Origin: a virus
Reading direction: 5' to 3' (one strand)
Virus record (IMG/VR): IMGVR_UViG_3300027861_000145
Coordinates: 1-29,744 of that record
Length of the DNA: 29,744 nucleotides
A program made the position numbers and the translations under genes. The stretch's first letter is position 1. Each line of letters opens with the position of its first letter. This document shows positions 7,024-16,608 of the stretch, in pieces. The notes beneath the pieces are model-generated. The model made no database searches. It was not told the DNA's origin and saw nothing but the letters and a program-made list of their open reading frames with translations.

Positions 7024-8880
7024 TTAGTTGGTGGTTTGGGTATTATAATTTAGAATATTTTGAAGTAAAAGATTCATAGATTCTGTTCCTCCCGATGTTC
7101 CGGTAGGTGTTTTTCTTTTTCTTTTACCCTGAACAATTAATTTCTTTTGGTTTTCTTCCATAGAGTTTATTCCTATATTCCGTAATTTTTGTGCAAGTTC
7201 TGCAGGTGTATTGTCTTCAAGATTAAATATTATAGGTTGTTCCTCCCCTCTTGTTATTGTAACCTCGGATACTCCCGCATTAGATGTGGCGGATGTATAA
7301 CCTTCTAATCCGGGGGTCCCTGCTAATATGGCATCTATATTTTCTTTAGTTGTATCTTCATCACCCTCAACAAATACACTCGCATCTACGTTATAAGTAT
7401 TTTTCAACTCTCTTTGTAAGGTATTCATCACAGATTCATAATCGTTAGAAATTCCTTCAACAGTGAAATTAGTTGTAAAAATGCCCGGCTCTTGATTTCC
7501 AAAACCGTCGCCACTTTTTATTGCCTCATTAACATCAAGTATTTTATAAGCAGTTGGTAATGCATAATTTATACCTGACTCAACAAATGCCGCATTGGAA
7601 GTATTATATGGGATTGGTTGGTCGTCAAGTCCTGAATCATCAGTATACCTAATTGTAACATCATCTTTTGTAAAATCAAATGCTTTAATAGTAGGATTAA
7701 CACCCTTGATATAATTTGCTGCTGTCCTTTTTTCTGCTTCATTACCAAATCTCAGCTTAGCAAAAGCCATTAAAACACCTTGTTGAGCATCCTTCTTTTC
7801 ACCCGCAGTTATTGTATTTGTAGTCAGTTGCTCCCTCTGTGGTTTATAACCTGCTGTGGCAATATCAAGCTTCACGTCAATCTGTTGCTGTATCCTGTTT
7901 CTTAAAAAATCTTCAACAACCGTCTCTTGTTCAGGCTTAAACACAGGCTTACCTGCAGCATCTACAGATTTATCTAAGTATATTAATGTACCTGACTTGT
8001 CATTAATAAAATCCGTCTCATTATCTGTATACGTATATTTTACTCCCTTATCTGTTTGTAATAAATTATTAGTAAGAATCGATGTGATGTGGTCTGTATC
8101 AGCCATCATTGAGCTAATAGTTTCGTCTTCCCATTTTGTATATCCCGGTGCTTCTTTTTGGTCTGTAAGCTGTGATACACTGCTTAGTTCCCTTGACCTT
8201 AATGCTTGTTCAAGGTCAGAGATTATATAATCTCCCAAGTAGCCTACCTCGCTTTCTACTGCTGCGTTTACGTCATAGGCATCATATTTTCTTTTAATAC
8301 TACCATACATCTCTGCTGCGGTACGTGTATTGTTCATATCAAGCCCACCATTCTTATCTCTTGTAGCAAGGCTAATCACTCCGTTGGTAGGATTAATAAA
8401 AGAGCCCGTGGTTCTCATATTGGCTAATCCTTCTACCGACTCCATTTCATATATCTCTCGGTATTGCGATTTATTTTTATAATCACTACTTTTCCACCTA
8501 TCCATCTTCTCTGTGTATGCCTCTTGATATGCTGTGGCAAGGTCGAATGTTAGCTTTGTACCATCTGTATTATTCTGACGGTTACGGGCATAGTCTCCCA
8601 AGTTTAACTGACCTGTCTTTAATAGGTTGTCTTGCATACGTCTATACTCCGTCATATCAGTAGCGAACCCATTAATAAACGTGTTTCCGTGGTCGTAATC
8701 TCCTACAGGTGCATTGGCAAGCTCGATACCAAACTGTCTTGAGTTCTCATCTATCTCAGCCTTTTTGTCGAGACGCACCTTTGCCTCTTCATTGAGCATA
8801 TCAGATACACTCTTTCCAACCTCGTTCCAATTTATCCTGTCCTTAGCGTTACGCTCTACGTATTTATAGTAAGTAGCCAT
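7024..8880 (-). CDS. Structural/internal virion protein, 618 aa (T7 gp15-like position)
   Basis: I do not recognise a named domain. The N-terminus (starting MATYYKYVERNAKDRINWNE) is charged and helical for about 150 residues. It continues with a mixed polar region and ends in a Lys/Arg patch (KGKRKRKTPTG) and an Asn/Leu tail. There is no signal peptide or membrane segment. It starts 3 bases after the 336-aa gene and stops 10 bases before the giant gene, so the three are probably translated together. The size order (336, 618, more than 2337 residues) and the place after the tail genes match the T7 gp14-gp15-gp16 internal protein set, so I infer a virion protein ejected with the DNA. A tail or cargo protein without an ejection role is equally compatible with the sequence alone. 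Confidence 0.8.
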   Translation of the reverse strand: MATYYKYVERNAKDRINWNEVGKSVSDMLNEEAKVRLDKKAEIDENSRQFGIELANAPVGDYDHGNTFINGFATDMTEYRRMQDNLLKTGQLNLGDYARNRQNNTDGTKLTFDLATAYQEAYTEKMDRWKSSDYKNKSQYREIYEMESVEGLANMRTTGSFINPTNGVISLATRDKNGGLDMNNTRTAAEMYGSIKRKYDAYDVNAAVESEVGYLGDYIISDLEQALRSRELSSVSQLTDQKEAPGYTKWEDETISSMMADTDHITSILTNNLLQTDKGVKYTYTDNETDFINDKSGTLIYLDKSVDAAGKPVFKPEQETVVEDFLRNRIQQQIDVKLDIATAGYKPQREQLTTNTITAGEKKDAQQGVLMAFAKLRFGNEAEKRTAANYIKGVNPTIKAFDFTKDDVTIRYTDDSGLDDQPIPYNTSNAAFVESGINYALPTAYKILDVNEAIKSGDGFGNQEPGIFTTNFTVEGISNDYESVMNTLQRELKNTYNVDASVFVEGDEDTTKENIDAILAGTPGLEGYTSATSNAGVSEVTITRGEEQPIIFNLEDNTPAELAQKLRNIGINSMEENQKKLIVQGKRKRKTPTGTSGGTESMNLLLQNILNYNTQTTN

Positions 8881-8883
8881 ATA

Positions 8884-9894
8884 TTAATTTTTATTTTGTG
8901 CTGCAAGAATTTGTGCTATTAATTGCACCATCTCAGGCGACACTCCACCTGTTTCAGTACCCTGTGCAGCATTTACTCCACCCATATTAAAAATATAAGG
9001 AGAACTTGAAAAGTTAGGAGCAGCTCGTAATGACTGCATAGTATTTGCATAATCATCTGTGCCACGAATCTGTCTTAGTACGGAAGGGTTTAAACCTCTT
9101 TCAAATTTTTTATATTCTCTTTTAGTCATATCATCTACTGATGCCAAGGTATTTAAAGGGACTGTAGTTGTGGTAGATGCCAACGAGGTTGCAGGCGTAT
9201 TTAAAGACGGACCCATATTAGCTGAAATATCCGGAGTTCCTGCTAATAAATATGATGGAACTTGATTTGTTCCAAATATTTCTCCTGCAATTCCTGAGTC
9301 TGTTACTGATGCTGTTGATTCTTTTCTTTTACCTGCCGTACCTTTACCATATAACGCTCCCATTGATACTGCCTGACCAACACTGCCTATAGCTCCTTCT
9401 ATACCTTCTCCGATTGCCGACACCCTTGCACTCTCTGCGTCTCGTGCTGCTTGCTGAGCACCTGCTGCCTCCTGTAAACTTAGGTCTGCTTGCAGTCCTG
9501 CTAAACGAGCATCCTCTCCTGCAATCAGTCCCTCAATTCTATTCATCTCTCCCTCCTGTGCAGCTCGGACCTGTTGCTGTCCTAATAAGTCTTGTTGGTA
9601 TACCTGACCCGCAGTAGAAGCAACGCCTCGTGCAGACCCCTCTCTTGCTGACTCCATAAGACCTGCAGCCTGCACCATAGACCTGTCACGTGCTATATCG
9701 TAAATACCTTTGTTTATACTAAGGTCTTCCATATAGTTTACATCAAGTCTCTTTCTTGCATCAGCCATAGCTTTTTCTGCAGCTAATGTTGCTGCATCTC
9801 TTTTTCTTTTTTGAGCCCCTGCTTGACCAAATGATGCCCCTGTAGTTGCAACACCTACTGCTAAACTTGTTAATCCTAATGCTAATCCTGACAT
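8884..9894 (-). CDS. Ala/Gln-rich internal virion protein, 336 aa (T7 gp14-like position)
   Basis: Residues 1-25 form a Gly/Ala/Leu-rich hydrophobic stretch that could span or insert in a membrane. It is followed by a basic patch (QKRKRDAA) and a long Ala/Glu/Gln-rich helical region to about residue 160 with repeated AAQ/AGL patterns. A second Gly/Ser/Ala stretch (about 160-185) and a low-complexity Thr/Ser region follow. Small, Ala-rich proteins with a hydrophobic N-terminus are typical of the first ejected protein in podoviruses (T7 gp14, P22 gp7), which enters the outer membrane. That role is inference from composition and position. The start at 9894 overlaps the end of the cupin-like gene by 13 bases, which implies coupled translation. 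Confidence 0.75.
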   Translation of the reverse strand: MSGLALGLTSLAVGVATTGASFGQAGAQKRKRDAATLAAEKAMADARKRLDVNYMEDLSINKGIYDIARDRSMVQAAGLMESAREGSARGVASTAGQVYQQDLLGQQQVRAAQEGEMNRIEGLIAGEDARLAGLQADLSLQEAAGAQQAARDAESARVSAIGEGIEGAIGSVGQAVSMGALYGKGTAGKRKESTASVTDSGIAGEIFGTNQVPSYLLAGTPDISANMGPSLNTPATSLASTTTTVPLNTLASVDDMTKREYKKFERGLNPSVLRQIRGTDDYANTMQSLRAAPNFSSSPYIFNMGGVNAAQGTETGGVSPEMVQLIAQILAAQNKN

Positions 9895-10415
9895 AATGCT
9901 AATTCTTTTTTAATTATTAATGGTGGTAAGGTCTTATAGTCCTCTGTGTACACATCTGCTTCAGCCTCCTCAAACGTCTTAGCATCGCTCTTATATACGC
10001 AACACCACTTGGTGTCCTCGTGAATATATAAAACTCTTTGTGTACCTATCTGCGTGAATATAACGTGTGGGGCTTCGACTGTTACAAGCTCACCACTATC
10101 CGTTAGATACGATACCTTACCTTCAAGTAAGAATGATGGATGCTGCTGCTTGTGTATCATTGATACCACTATGTGTCCCTTAGGCATAAATAGTTGTCTT
10201 GTATAAAGACCTCCTTCTAACGTCTGCTTTAGTGGGTAAGTGGCTTTCATATCCTCACTCTGTGGTGTTCCACACGTATGCATAACAGCCTCATCGTAAT
10301 TACTTAAGGCTTGTTTAAAAGCCTCTATCCTTTCCCATAGCATCCCCCTATTATAGTTGACATAATTCAATATGTCCTCAGGTTTCTCGTCCTGCAATAC
10401 AATAGTATCCTGCAT
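9882..10415 (-). CDS. Cupin-like phage protein, 177 aa
   Basis: Residues about 76-142 look like a cupin barrel: MPKGHIVVSMIHKQQHPSF, then LLEGKVSYLTDSGE, a Pro turn (EAPHV), a G-x-x-R strand (IGTQRVLY) and a closing strand with WCCVY. Several His (81, 88, 92) could bind a metal, but spacing differs from the classic H-x-H motif. The N-terminal 70 residues are helical with a conserved-looking Cys (CGTPQS). Cupin-fold proteins of this size occur near tail genes of many podoviruses, with unknown function. They might bind a glycan or form a small capsid or tail part. The gene has its own promoter-like TATCTTTG box about 20 bases upstream, and its end overlaps the 336-aa gene. No activity can be named. 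Confidence 0.6.
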   Translation of the reverse strand: MQDTIVLQDEKPEDILNYVNYNRGMLWERIEAFKQALSNYDEAVMHTCGTPQSEDMKATYPLKQTLEGGLYTRQLFMPKGHIVVSMIHKQQHPSFLLEGKVSYLTDSGELVTVEAPHVIFTQIGTQRVLYIHEDTKWCCVYKSDAKTFEEAEADVYTEDYKTLPPLIIKKELALCQD

Positions 10416-10434
10416 AGAATTAAATATTTAATTA

Positions 10435-10442
10435 CAAAGATA
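10435..10442 (-). promoter_or_regulatory. Bacteroidetes-type -7 box before the cupin-like gene
   Basis: The minus strand reads TATCTTTG, a match to the TAnnTTTG consensus of the Bacteroidetes primary sigma factor. It lies in the 33-base gap before ATG 10415. A clear -33 TTG element is not visible. Confidence 0.5.
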
Positions 10443-10448
10443 GTAATT

Positions 10449-11288
10449 TTAAGGGAAAGATTTCATCACTTCTGATTCAACTGCAAATAATTCTGTAGGA
10501 TTAGTTGCCTTGCCCACAGGAAGAGTCAATGTGAACTCACAATAGTGACCCAATATACCGTGAGACTCTGCTATAGGATTCTTGATGTACAAGAAGTATG
10601 CGTCCTGTATAGGTATAGGATTTGTAGCAGGAGGAGTGAATGGGGTCCCTTGTTGGTCTTGTGTTGAGTTAACAACCAATTGGTTTACACCATTAACCTT
10701 GTTCACATTTATCCCAATAATTTGACCTGCGAATATAGGTACCTCATATGGGGGTATTGCATAGTACAGGTAGTCTCCCACACTTACTATGCTGCCTATA
10801 TTAATTGTTAGGGCAAAGTTAATCTCGTATGCTGCAGCGGCACCACCCACACTTGTGCTCCGTGATATACCATTTAATGACCGTAGCTCAAACTGAGACT
10901 CATCCGTATTTGCTCCTGTTGGTCCATCGCTTCTAACAAAAGCAAACCACGCATACTCTTTCTTCTCAAACCATTGCTCGCTTATCACACCCGTTGTCTG
11001 TATATCGCTTGTTAATACTGCGTCCCACGACTCGTCACTCTCTAAGTTTAATGTCTTAAATATCTTATTCTCTAACGGTGATTCGTTAAATATACTTGTT
11101 ATCGTAGATTCGTATGTAGTACCATAGTAGGTGTTATAATTATTATTGGTGTTGTGCCTGTAAAGGTTGCCATTCTTAAACGTATAGAAAAATTGATTCA
11201 TTCCTATCATCCAATCAGGTTCATAGGAATAAAAAGATGGAAACCCTTGAGAGGTCTCGCTGTACGTTAATGTATAATTCTGACTCAT
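10449..11288 (-). CDS. Phage structural protein, 279 aa (tail/head-tail type, crAss-like family resemblance)
   Basis: The N-terminus carries a run I associate with a conserved structural family of crAss-like and marine Bacteroidetes phages: QGFPSFYSYEPDWMIGMNQ, then FYTFKNGNLYRHNTN, then FNESPLENKIFKTLNLES near residue 90. The rest is beta-rich with no membrane segment. This family sits with the tail-nozzle genes, so I infer a tail or nozzle-associated protein; the exact part is unknown. The gene lies between the fibre-like 310-aa gene (35-base gap holding a perfect hairpin) and the cupin-like gene. The start at 11288 is the only ATG that keeps the conserved N-terminal motif whole. Confidence 0.75.
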   Translation of the reverse strand: MSQNYTLTYSETSQGFPSFYSYEPDWMIGMNQFFYTFKNGNLYRHNTNNNYNTYYGTTYESTITSIFNESPLENKIFKTLNLESDESWDAVLTSDIQTTGVISEQWFEKKEYAWFAFVRSDGPTGANTDESQFELRSLNGISRSTSVGGAAAAYEINFALTINIGSIVSVGDYLYYAIPPYEVPIFAGQIIGINVNKVNGVNQLVVNSTQDQQGTPFTPPATNPIPIQDAYFLYIKNPIAESHGILGHYCEFTLTLPVGKATNPTELFAVESEVMKSFP

Positions 11289-11301
11289 AACTTATTTTTT
11301 T

Positions 11302-11317
11302 GTCTCTTCAAAGAGAC
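11302..11317 (-). promoter_or_regulatory. Perfect 7-bp hairpin in the leader of the 279-aa structural gene
   Basis: The minus strand reads GTCTCTTTGAAGAGAC, a 7-base stem with a 2-base loop, ending 13 bases before ATG 11288 and followed by a run of A. With no T run after it on the minus strand, it is not a standard terminator. It could hold the ribosome-binding region in a defined shape or be a processing site. Confidence 0.5.
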
Positions 11318-11323
11318 TATTAT

Positions 11324-12256
11324 CTAACAAACACTTACTAATGTAATAACACCATTGGCGTCTACAACTAATTTTTTTCTTACTCCACCAACCTCTACTA
11401 CATATGTATCTGCAGGAGCTCTTGTGATACCGTTAGCATCAAGACATAAAAACTCGTGAAGCTGAGGGTCTCCTGCTGTTCCATTCCTATTGGGAACATT
11501 AAAATATATATCAGGCAGGTCTCCTAATAAACAGTCCACGGCACCAAATACTCTACCCGGAACACCCGTAAGGGCTACGGGACAATTTATCTCAACATTC
11601 CATCCTGTAGATGTGCAAGGTCCAAACACCTGAACCACCCCTGTCTCAGGAGTAGCTGCCGTCTTAGGGAAGTATACCGTACACCATCCCGGAGCTGTCG
11701 CTGTAAGGGCTACATCACTCGATGTGCCTGTCACTGCACCACTTGACCCGACATTATCAAAGCTTGATGTAGCTGAGTTCCACGTGTACTGCTGTACTGA
11801 TGAATACCCACCACCATTTAATGTAGCACCAATACTACAGTCTTTTGATGTCTGACCAACATACGTGAAGTTATTGATATTATTAGATGCTAAATATCCA
11901 AAGTTCTCACTCGCCAACTCGTTGTAGTTAGCAGAGTCATACGAAACCTTTATACCATCAGGGATTGTTCCCACGTCTACATATATTATGGTCGCACCAA
12001 TATTTGTTCCTACACTAAATGTGATGTCATAAATACCTTGGTCCCCACTTGCATTAACTCCTTGACCACACGGGAATGCACAGTCAGAACACGCAGGAGT
12101 GCTTGACGTTAACACGCCACCAACCTGCTCTCTTACCACAGTACTATCACTATACCATCCATCAGGAGCAGCCGTAGTTAACGTAGCATCTGTAAACACT
12201 GCTGTCGCTCCCGATAAGGTAGCTGCGTCTAAAAAATAATTTCCTGATACTGCCAT
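11324..12256 (-). CDS. Fibre-like structural protein with N-terminal cysteine cluster, 310 aa
   Basis: The protein is rich in Gly, Thr, Ser and Val and has a beta-strand pattern throughout, as in phage fibres and spikes. An early segment (VFTDATLTTAAPDGWYSD, residues 20-37) and a cysteine cluster (C56, C59, C63) resemble tail-fibre-type proteins I know from marine Bacteroidetes phages. More Cys follow (for example CSIG, GWCTV, FGPC, NCPV, DCLL, FLCLD) and the last residue is Cys. There is no signal peptide. It follows the 1441-aa nozzle protein after a 25-base A/T-rich gap. I infer a receptor-binding or nozzle-attached fibre protein. The Cys may form disulfides or bind metal; which cannot be told from sequence. 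Confidence 0.65.
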   Translation of the reverse strand: MAVSGNYFLDAATLSGATAVFTDATLTTAAPDGWYSDSTVVREQVGGVLTSSTPACSDCAFPCGQGVNASGDQGIYDITFSVGTNIGATIIYVDVGTIPDGIKVSYDSANYNELASENFGYLASNNINNFTYVGQTSKDCSIGATLNGGGYSSVQQYTWNSATSSFDNVGSSGAVTGTSSDVALTATAPGWCTVYFPKTAATPETGVVQVFGPCTSTGWNVEINCPVALTGVPGRVFGAVDCLLGDLPDIYFNVPNRNGTAGDPQLHEFLCLDANGITRAPADTYVVEVGGVRKKLVVDANGVITLVSVC

Positions 12257-12281
12257 AACTCTTTAATTTTATTATTTAATT

Positions 12282-15200
12282 TTAACACCCACAGCACGCA
12301 TCTAATTCTGATGTTGTACTATAACATAGCTCCAACTCTGTAGGTCTTCTGTAGTTATATATTAGGTAAAGGTACTCATCCGTACTGCTCGGCATCGCAA
12401 ACTCTGCGGTATAGGTGTTGCCACCGTTACTTGTAACAAGAGGCGTAGCATTTGTTGATGCGTTAAATAATGTCTGCATCTGTGCAGGTGTATTGACATA
12501 CAACGTGTTACTTCTTAGATACCTTAGCTCGTCAATGCTTGGGTCAAATACATAATCATCAGTAGACCCTATCTTATTAGATACAATACTTATAGTCGCA
12601 CCATCAGCAGGAATAAATCCTGAGCCCTGTGGTCCTACAATCTGCGTATACTGAGATATTAATGGATTTTCTGTGCCTGAAACTAACTTAACCTGCTCAC
12701 TATGTATAGGTGATGTATATAGACCATCCTGCCAACTGTATTCATTATGGATAAATAGTCCTGCATCATCATCGATAGAGTAGCATACCTGAATAATTGT
12801 TATCTGCTGAGCGTCAGGACAGTTTACAGTAATCTCTAAATGCGTAGAACCTTGAGAGGTAATACTTAGATTTAAAGTATTTGCAGCAACGCTATCCTTG
12901 TCTACAGTTAACGTACCTGATACAGATGTCACACCCGTGGTGTCTACACCACTATTGTACGTTGACTCAATTTCAAATGGACTCTGTCCGTCTCCTAATA
13001 CATTGTACTCAATAGATACATCTCCAACCAAGAAGCCTACATCTACACAGAAGGTTGTAGCCTCTCTGTCTGTTACAACTAACGAACGAGATATACCACA
13101 CTCAATACATTCTACCACAGATGGTAACAGCTCTGAGTTAGAGCTTAATACGTACTCATTCATATAAGGGTCAAACCCTCCAAGTTTTTGTGTGTTGAAA
13201 GACTCAAGGAATAAATCTCTAAACCACGACCGCATCCCCGACTCAGATATAACTGACAGTGACTCGCTTGTTCCTGCACCACGTAACTGTATTACAGCAC
13301 CACGCTTCGCATCGGTAAAGAACTTATTTGGTCCCCACTTACTGTAGCTCTCAGGATGAAAGCTTATACCATACTCTTCTACACGTGCAACCTGCTGACC
13401 TAATACCTCAGGTACGGATGCAACCTGACCCCCACCTGTTGAGTCGGTAAGAATATTCTTACCTTGTAGTACGTACGATACCTTATCCTCTTGCAGTGTA
13501 AGTATATCTGTCTCTCTACCATCTATTATATATATAGGTCCATAGGACTCTTCTAAGGGCTTAAAGTTTAATAGCCCTAAGTTGAACTCGTTAAGTTTAT
13601 TTACGTTGGACTCATCGTTAAATACACCACTATATGTGAGGTCTGCAAATCTTCTTATCTCTTCATAGTCTTGTGCTGCTGTAGATGTAACCCTGTTACC
13701 TAACGACAAATCATTCTTGCCTATAGCATCTCTGATTGCGTAGCTCTCTACGCCATTTCCAAATGCATAGCAGTTAAAGAACGCTGTCTTTACTATACCC
13801 GGAGTTGATGTGCTAATGTTTTGGTCTTGTGTATTACCTAAGTGTTCTCCGTCTGCTGTTATTCCAAATGATTGAGAGGACTCATACCATACATCAGGTA
13901 ATGCATCCTGTGGTTCGGTCTCAAATATTAATTGCGATGGAGCCCTTTGAACAACAATCTGTACTCTAATTGAAACATTCTTTCTCTTTACCCCTACCTT
14001 ACCTTGTGAACTTTTTACGACAAAACAATTTCTCCCCGTTATCGGGTGAGGCATTATTGTAGACGATATGTTTCCTGCTTTACACGGTAATGTCCCACTT
14101 AAATCAAAGTTTGGTCCTGTACAATCTACTTCCGTTGCCTGTGCTCTTAATTTTATATTTATATTCTGTCCCACAAACCAAGATTGAAAATTAGGATACT
14201 CTAATGGAGAAACGAATGTAGTATCTACAAACCATTCTCTGCGTATAGTATTGCCCTTCCCCTCTCTTAGGTTATCTATATATATCCTAATCCTTGAACC
14301 TTCAGGTATAGTATAATCTACAAAACCACCTGCCCCATCATCCTCGTCTATTGGATAAAAAATATCTTTACACCCTGTGCCTTGGTCAGATTCAACACCA
14401 TAGTCTATAATATTATCATCATCAAAAGCAGTGCTAAAATTATTTGCCCTTATCTTCATATACACTCCTTGAGGTATAACCCTATCAGGGAAGCTTATAA
14501 AGTCTTTCTGTTGAGATTGTTTTTCTAATACGGTTGCGTAAACACACCTGTTTAATGGTCCACTTGTATCTGCCTTAACCAATAATATATCCCCCTCGTC
14601 TACCTTCTGTGCATTCTGTCCTTCAAGTAAAAAGTAATCAGCAGAAGTCTCAGGGTCTCTAAAAAAGAAATTTGAGTACACATTAAAGTAATCCTCCTTG
14701 TCTGCCTTGATGCAAAACTTGTATCGTGTTGCCCACTCAGGAGCAATCTGCGGAACAGGTATTGTTACATCTATGTAGTTAACCGTTGATGCATCAGCAC
14801 ACGGTACGTGTACAGTATTGTTCGGACTAACCAATGCTGTAGTTGACCGATTAAAGTCGTCCATATATATAATGCCAACCTCGTAGCTTCTATTGCTATG
14901 CAAACTTTTAGGTGAGCTTAACTTTTGAAATAGACCATCTGCTGATAATATCTCATAGTACTCATACGCATTATCTGCAGTGATTGTTGGGTCCTCAAAA
15001 TACATAGATAGAAGCTGAAACCCTATTGTAGTTGGGGTAGAAAATATAGCTATATCACCTTGTATTGGATTTGCTGTACCTATACCACTATTCCGTTTAG
15101 TTAACGAATCTAAAGATGCAGGGATAATGCAGTTAAATTCATCCGTAAAAGATGTGCCATTACAAGCGTTTGGTACAGTTTCAACGCTTGTACCAATCAA

Positions 15201-16607
15201 CCCCACTGCTTCTACAAAGGCTGTGCTATTTGCAAGGTCGCTCGCACTACTAAAGTCTTGTGGCAGTATATACTGAAAACTTATTGTCGTAGTTCCTGTT
15301 TGCTGTGTAGGTGTTACTGTTCCTGTAAATTGGCTATGTTGAAATTGTAAAGTAAACTCAAAAGATGAGCCTGCAACCAAATCAAGTCCCTGTAAATCAA
15401 ATACAACTTTACTATCGTCTATCACCAATCCCGGATTCCCACTATCAAAGAAATAAGTTCCTTGTGATAATGTCTCAGGTACGTCTTCTAATCCCACATC
15501 CACAGATACCTTATCCACAAAATACTCTAATCGTGTGTCTACATCATACTGCTCTAAGTAGTTGCCATAAAACAACCTGTTACCCATAATAGTCTGTGCT
15601 TTTGCAAGACGTGGTACGTTGTCATATAATCTTAATATCTCTGATGATGGCAGTACCGTATATATCTTACTATTGCTAAAGCTATAGTCATACGAGGTGT
15701 CATTCACAAGACCTAACTGTACCTTATCCAACTTCTCAATGACACGTATAATGCCGTTGGTCATATCCTTCCACAGCAAGTCTATACCTACCACCAATGG
15801 TCCTCCCGACATATAATCTATTCGAACCTGATTAGCTGAGTTTAGCATCCCCTCGTTTAGACCTGTAGAAAAACTATAATCAAAAGACCCCGGCAAAAAT
15901 GCAGGCTCTGAGAATTGTGATGTGGCTGAATACTCGCCATCAGCATACTCATACCTATACGCAAAGCAGATGAACCTGTCCTCGATAAAGTTATTCTGAG
16001 ATGCTGTAATCTGTGGTGTTATAGTAGGTGCATCTAAAGGTGGCTTCTTTATAACAAGCAGTGCCTCAGCCAAATTGACATCATCTACATTAGCAACAGG
16101 ATTAGGATAGCTCCTATCTACGTTAACAAACCTCGGAGGGTTTATGTCGTCAGTAAAGAATAATAACTTCTCGTCTACAAGGTTTACTCCTGTTATAAGA
16201 TACTGAGGGTTAAAGTTTAGTGTCGTGTTAACACCACCCCCATCGTCAATACTTTTAACGATATAGGTTAATATATTTGTTTGTACATTAAGAGATACTA
16301 TAAGGTCTAACTTTCCTGTGGGACTTGGTGTAAAGTTTGAGTCGTGAATGAACCAATACAACGTCTCGTTACCTCCGTCCTCATACGCACCAATACACCT
16401 TGCATCGATACTTAATGGGTCTCCATTGTACTGCAGCTCAGTTAACTGTGTGTTGCCCTTACTGTTCTCCACAGAACCAATCTCAGAGTCTTCAGTAGAA
16501 CCTAAGCGTACATTTAAGGCATCAACATACTGACCATTGGGTAAAAGTCTCTCATCGATACTTTTGTTCATTACCCCCTTTATAAAATTTCTTTGCGTGT
16601 TAGCCAT
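12282..16607 (-). CDS. Tail nozzle / stabilisation protein (crAss-like 'muzzle' type), 1441 aa
   Basis: The N-terminus (residues 18-35) has LLPNGQYVDALNVRLG, followed by NSKGN and by CIGAYEDGGNETLYWFIHD, the opening I know from the stabilisation or muzzle proteins of crAss-like phages. Further family-type motifs are RLAKAQTIMGNRLFYGNY (about 335-355), NRSYEVGIIYMDDFNRS (about 570-590), and, near 1077-1152, SYSKWGPNKFFTDAKRGAV and GGFDPYMNEYVLS, like propeller or strand repeats. The protein would close the tail and contact the fibres. It ends in a tight cysteine group (LDACCGC). It starts 1 base after the preceding ring-protein gene stops, and the fibre-like gene follows. The family call is fairly firm; the structural detail is inference. 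Confidence 0.8.
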   Translation of the reverse strand: MANTQRNFIKGVMNKSIDERLLPNGQYVDALNVRLGSTEDSEIGSVENSKGNTQLTELQYNGDPLSIDARCIGAYEDGGNETLYWFIHDSNFTPSPTGKLDLIVSLNVQTNILTYIVKSIDDGGGVNTTLNFNPQYLITGVNLVDEKLLFFTDDINPPRFVNVDRSYPNPVANVDDVNLAEALLVIKKPPLDAPTITPQITASQNNFIEDRFICFAYRYEYADGEYSATSQFSEPAFLPGSFDYSFSTGLNEGMLNSANQVRIDYMSGGPLVVGIDLLWKDMTNGIIRVIEKLDKVQLGLVNDTSYDYSFSNSKIYTVLPSSEILRLYDNVPRLAKAQTIMGNRLFYGNYLEQYDVDTRLEYFVDKVSVDVGLEDVPETLSQGTYFFDSGNPGLVIDDSKVVFDLQGLDLVAGSSFEFTLQFQHSQFTGTVTPTQQTGTTTISFQYILPQDFSSASDLANSTAFVEAVGLIGTSVETVPNACNGTSFTDEFNCIIPASLDSLTKRNSGIGTANPIQGDIAIFSTPTTIGFQLLSMYFEDPTITADNAYEYYEILSADGLFQKLSSPKSLHSNRSYEVGIIYMDDFNRSTTALVSPNNTVHVPCADASTVNYIDVTIPVPQIAPEWATRYKFCIKADKEDYFNVYSNFFFRDPETSADYFLLEGQNAQKVDEGDILLVKADTSGPLNRCVYATVLEKQSQQKDFISFPDRVIPQGVYMKIRANNFSTAFDDDNIIDYGVESDQGTGCKDIFYPIDEDDGAGGFVDYTIPEGSRIRIYIDNLREGKGNTIRREWFVDTTFVSPLEYPNFQSWFVGQNINIKLRAQATEVDCTGPNFDLSGTLPCKAGNISSTIMPHPITGRNCFVVKSSQGKVGVKRKNVSIRVQIVVQRAPSQLIFETEPQDALPDVWYESSQSFGITADGEHLGNTQDQNISTSTPGIVKTAFFNCYAFGNGVESYAIRDAIGKNDLSLGNRVTSTAAQDYEEIRRFADLTYSGVFNDESNVNKLNEFNLGLLNFKPLEESYGPIYIIDGRETDILTLQEDKVSYVLQGKNILTDSTGGGQVASVPEVLGQQVARVEEYGISFHPESYSKWGPNKFFTDAKRGAVIQLRGAGTSESLSVISESGMRSWFRDLFLESFNTQKLGGFDPYMNEYVLSSNSELLPSVVECIECGISRSLVVTDREATTFCVDVGFLVGDVSIEYNVLGDGQSPFEIESTYNSGVDTTGVTSVSGTLTVDKDSVAANTLNLSITSQGSTHLEITVNCPDAQQITIIQVCYSIDDDAGLFIHNEYSWQDGLYTSPIHSEQVKLVSGTENPLISQYTQIVGPQGSGFIPADGATISIVSNKIGSTDDYVFDPSIDELRYLRSNTLYVNTPAQMQTLFNASTNATPLVTSNGGNTYTAEFAMPSSTDEYLYLIYNYRRPTELELCYSTTSELDACCGC

Positions 16608-16608
16608 A

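Noticed and set aside
11302-11317. Terminator after the fibre-like gene
   Set aside because: The hairpin is followed by A, not T, on the minus strand, and on the plus strand no gene ends there.
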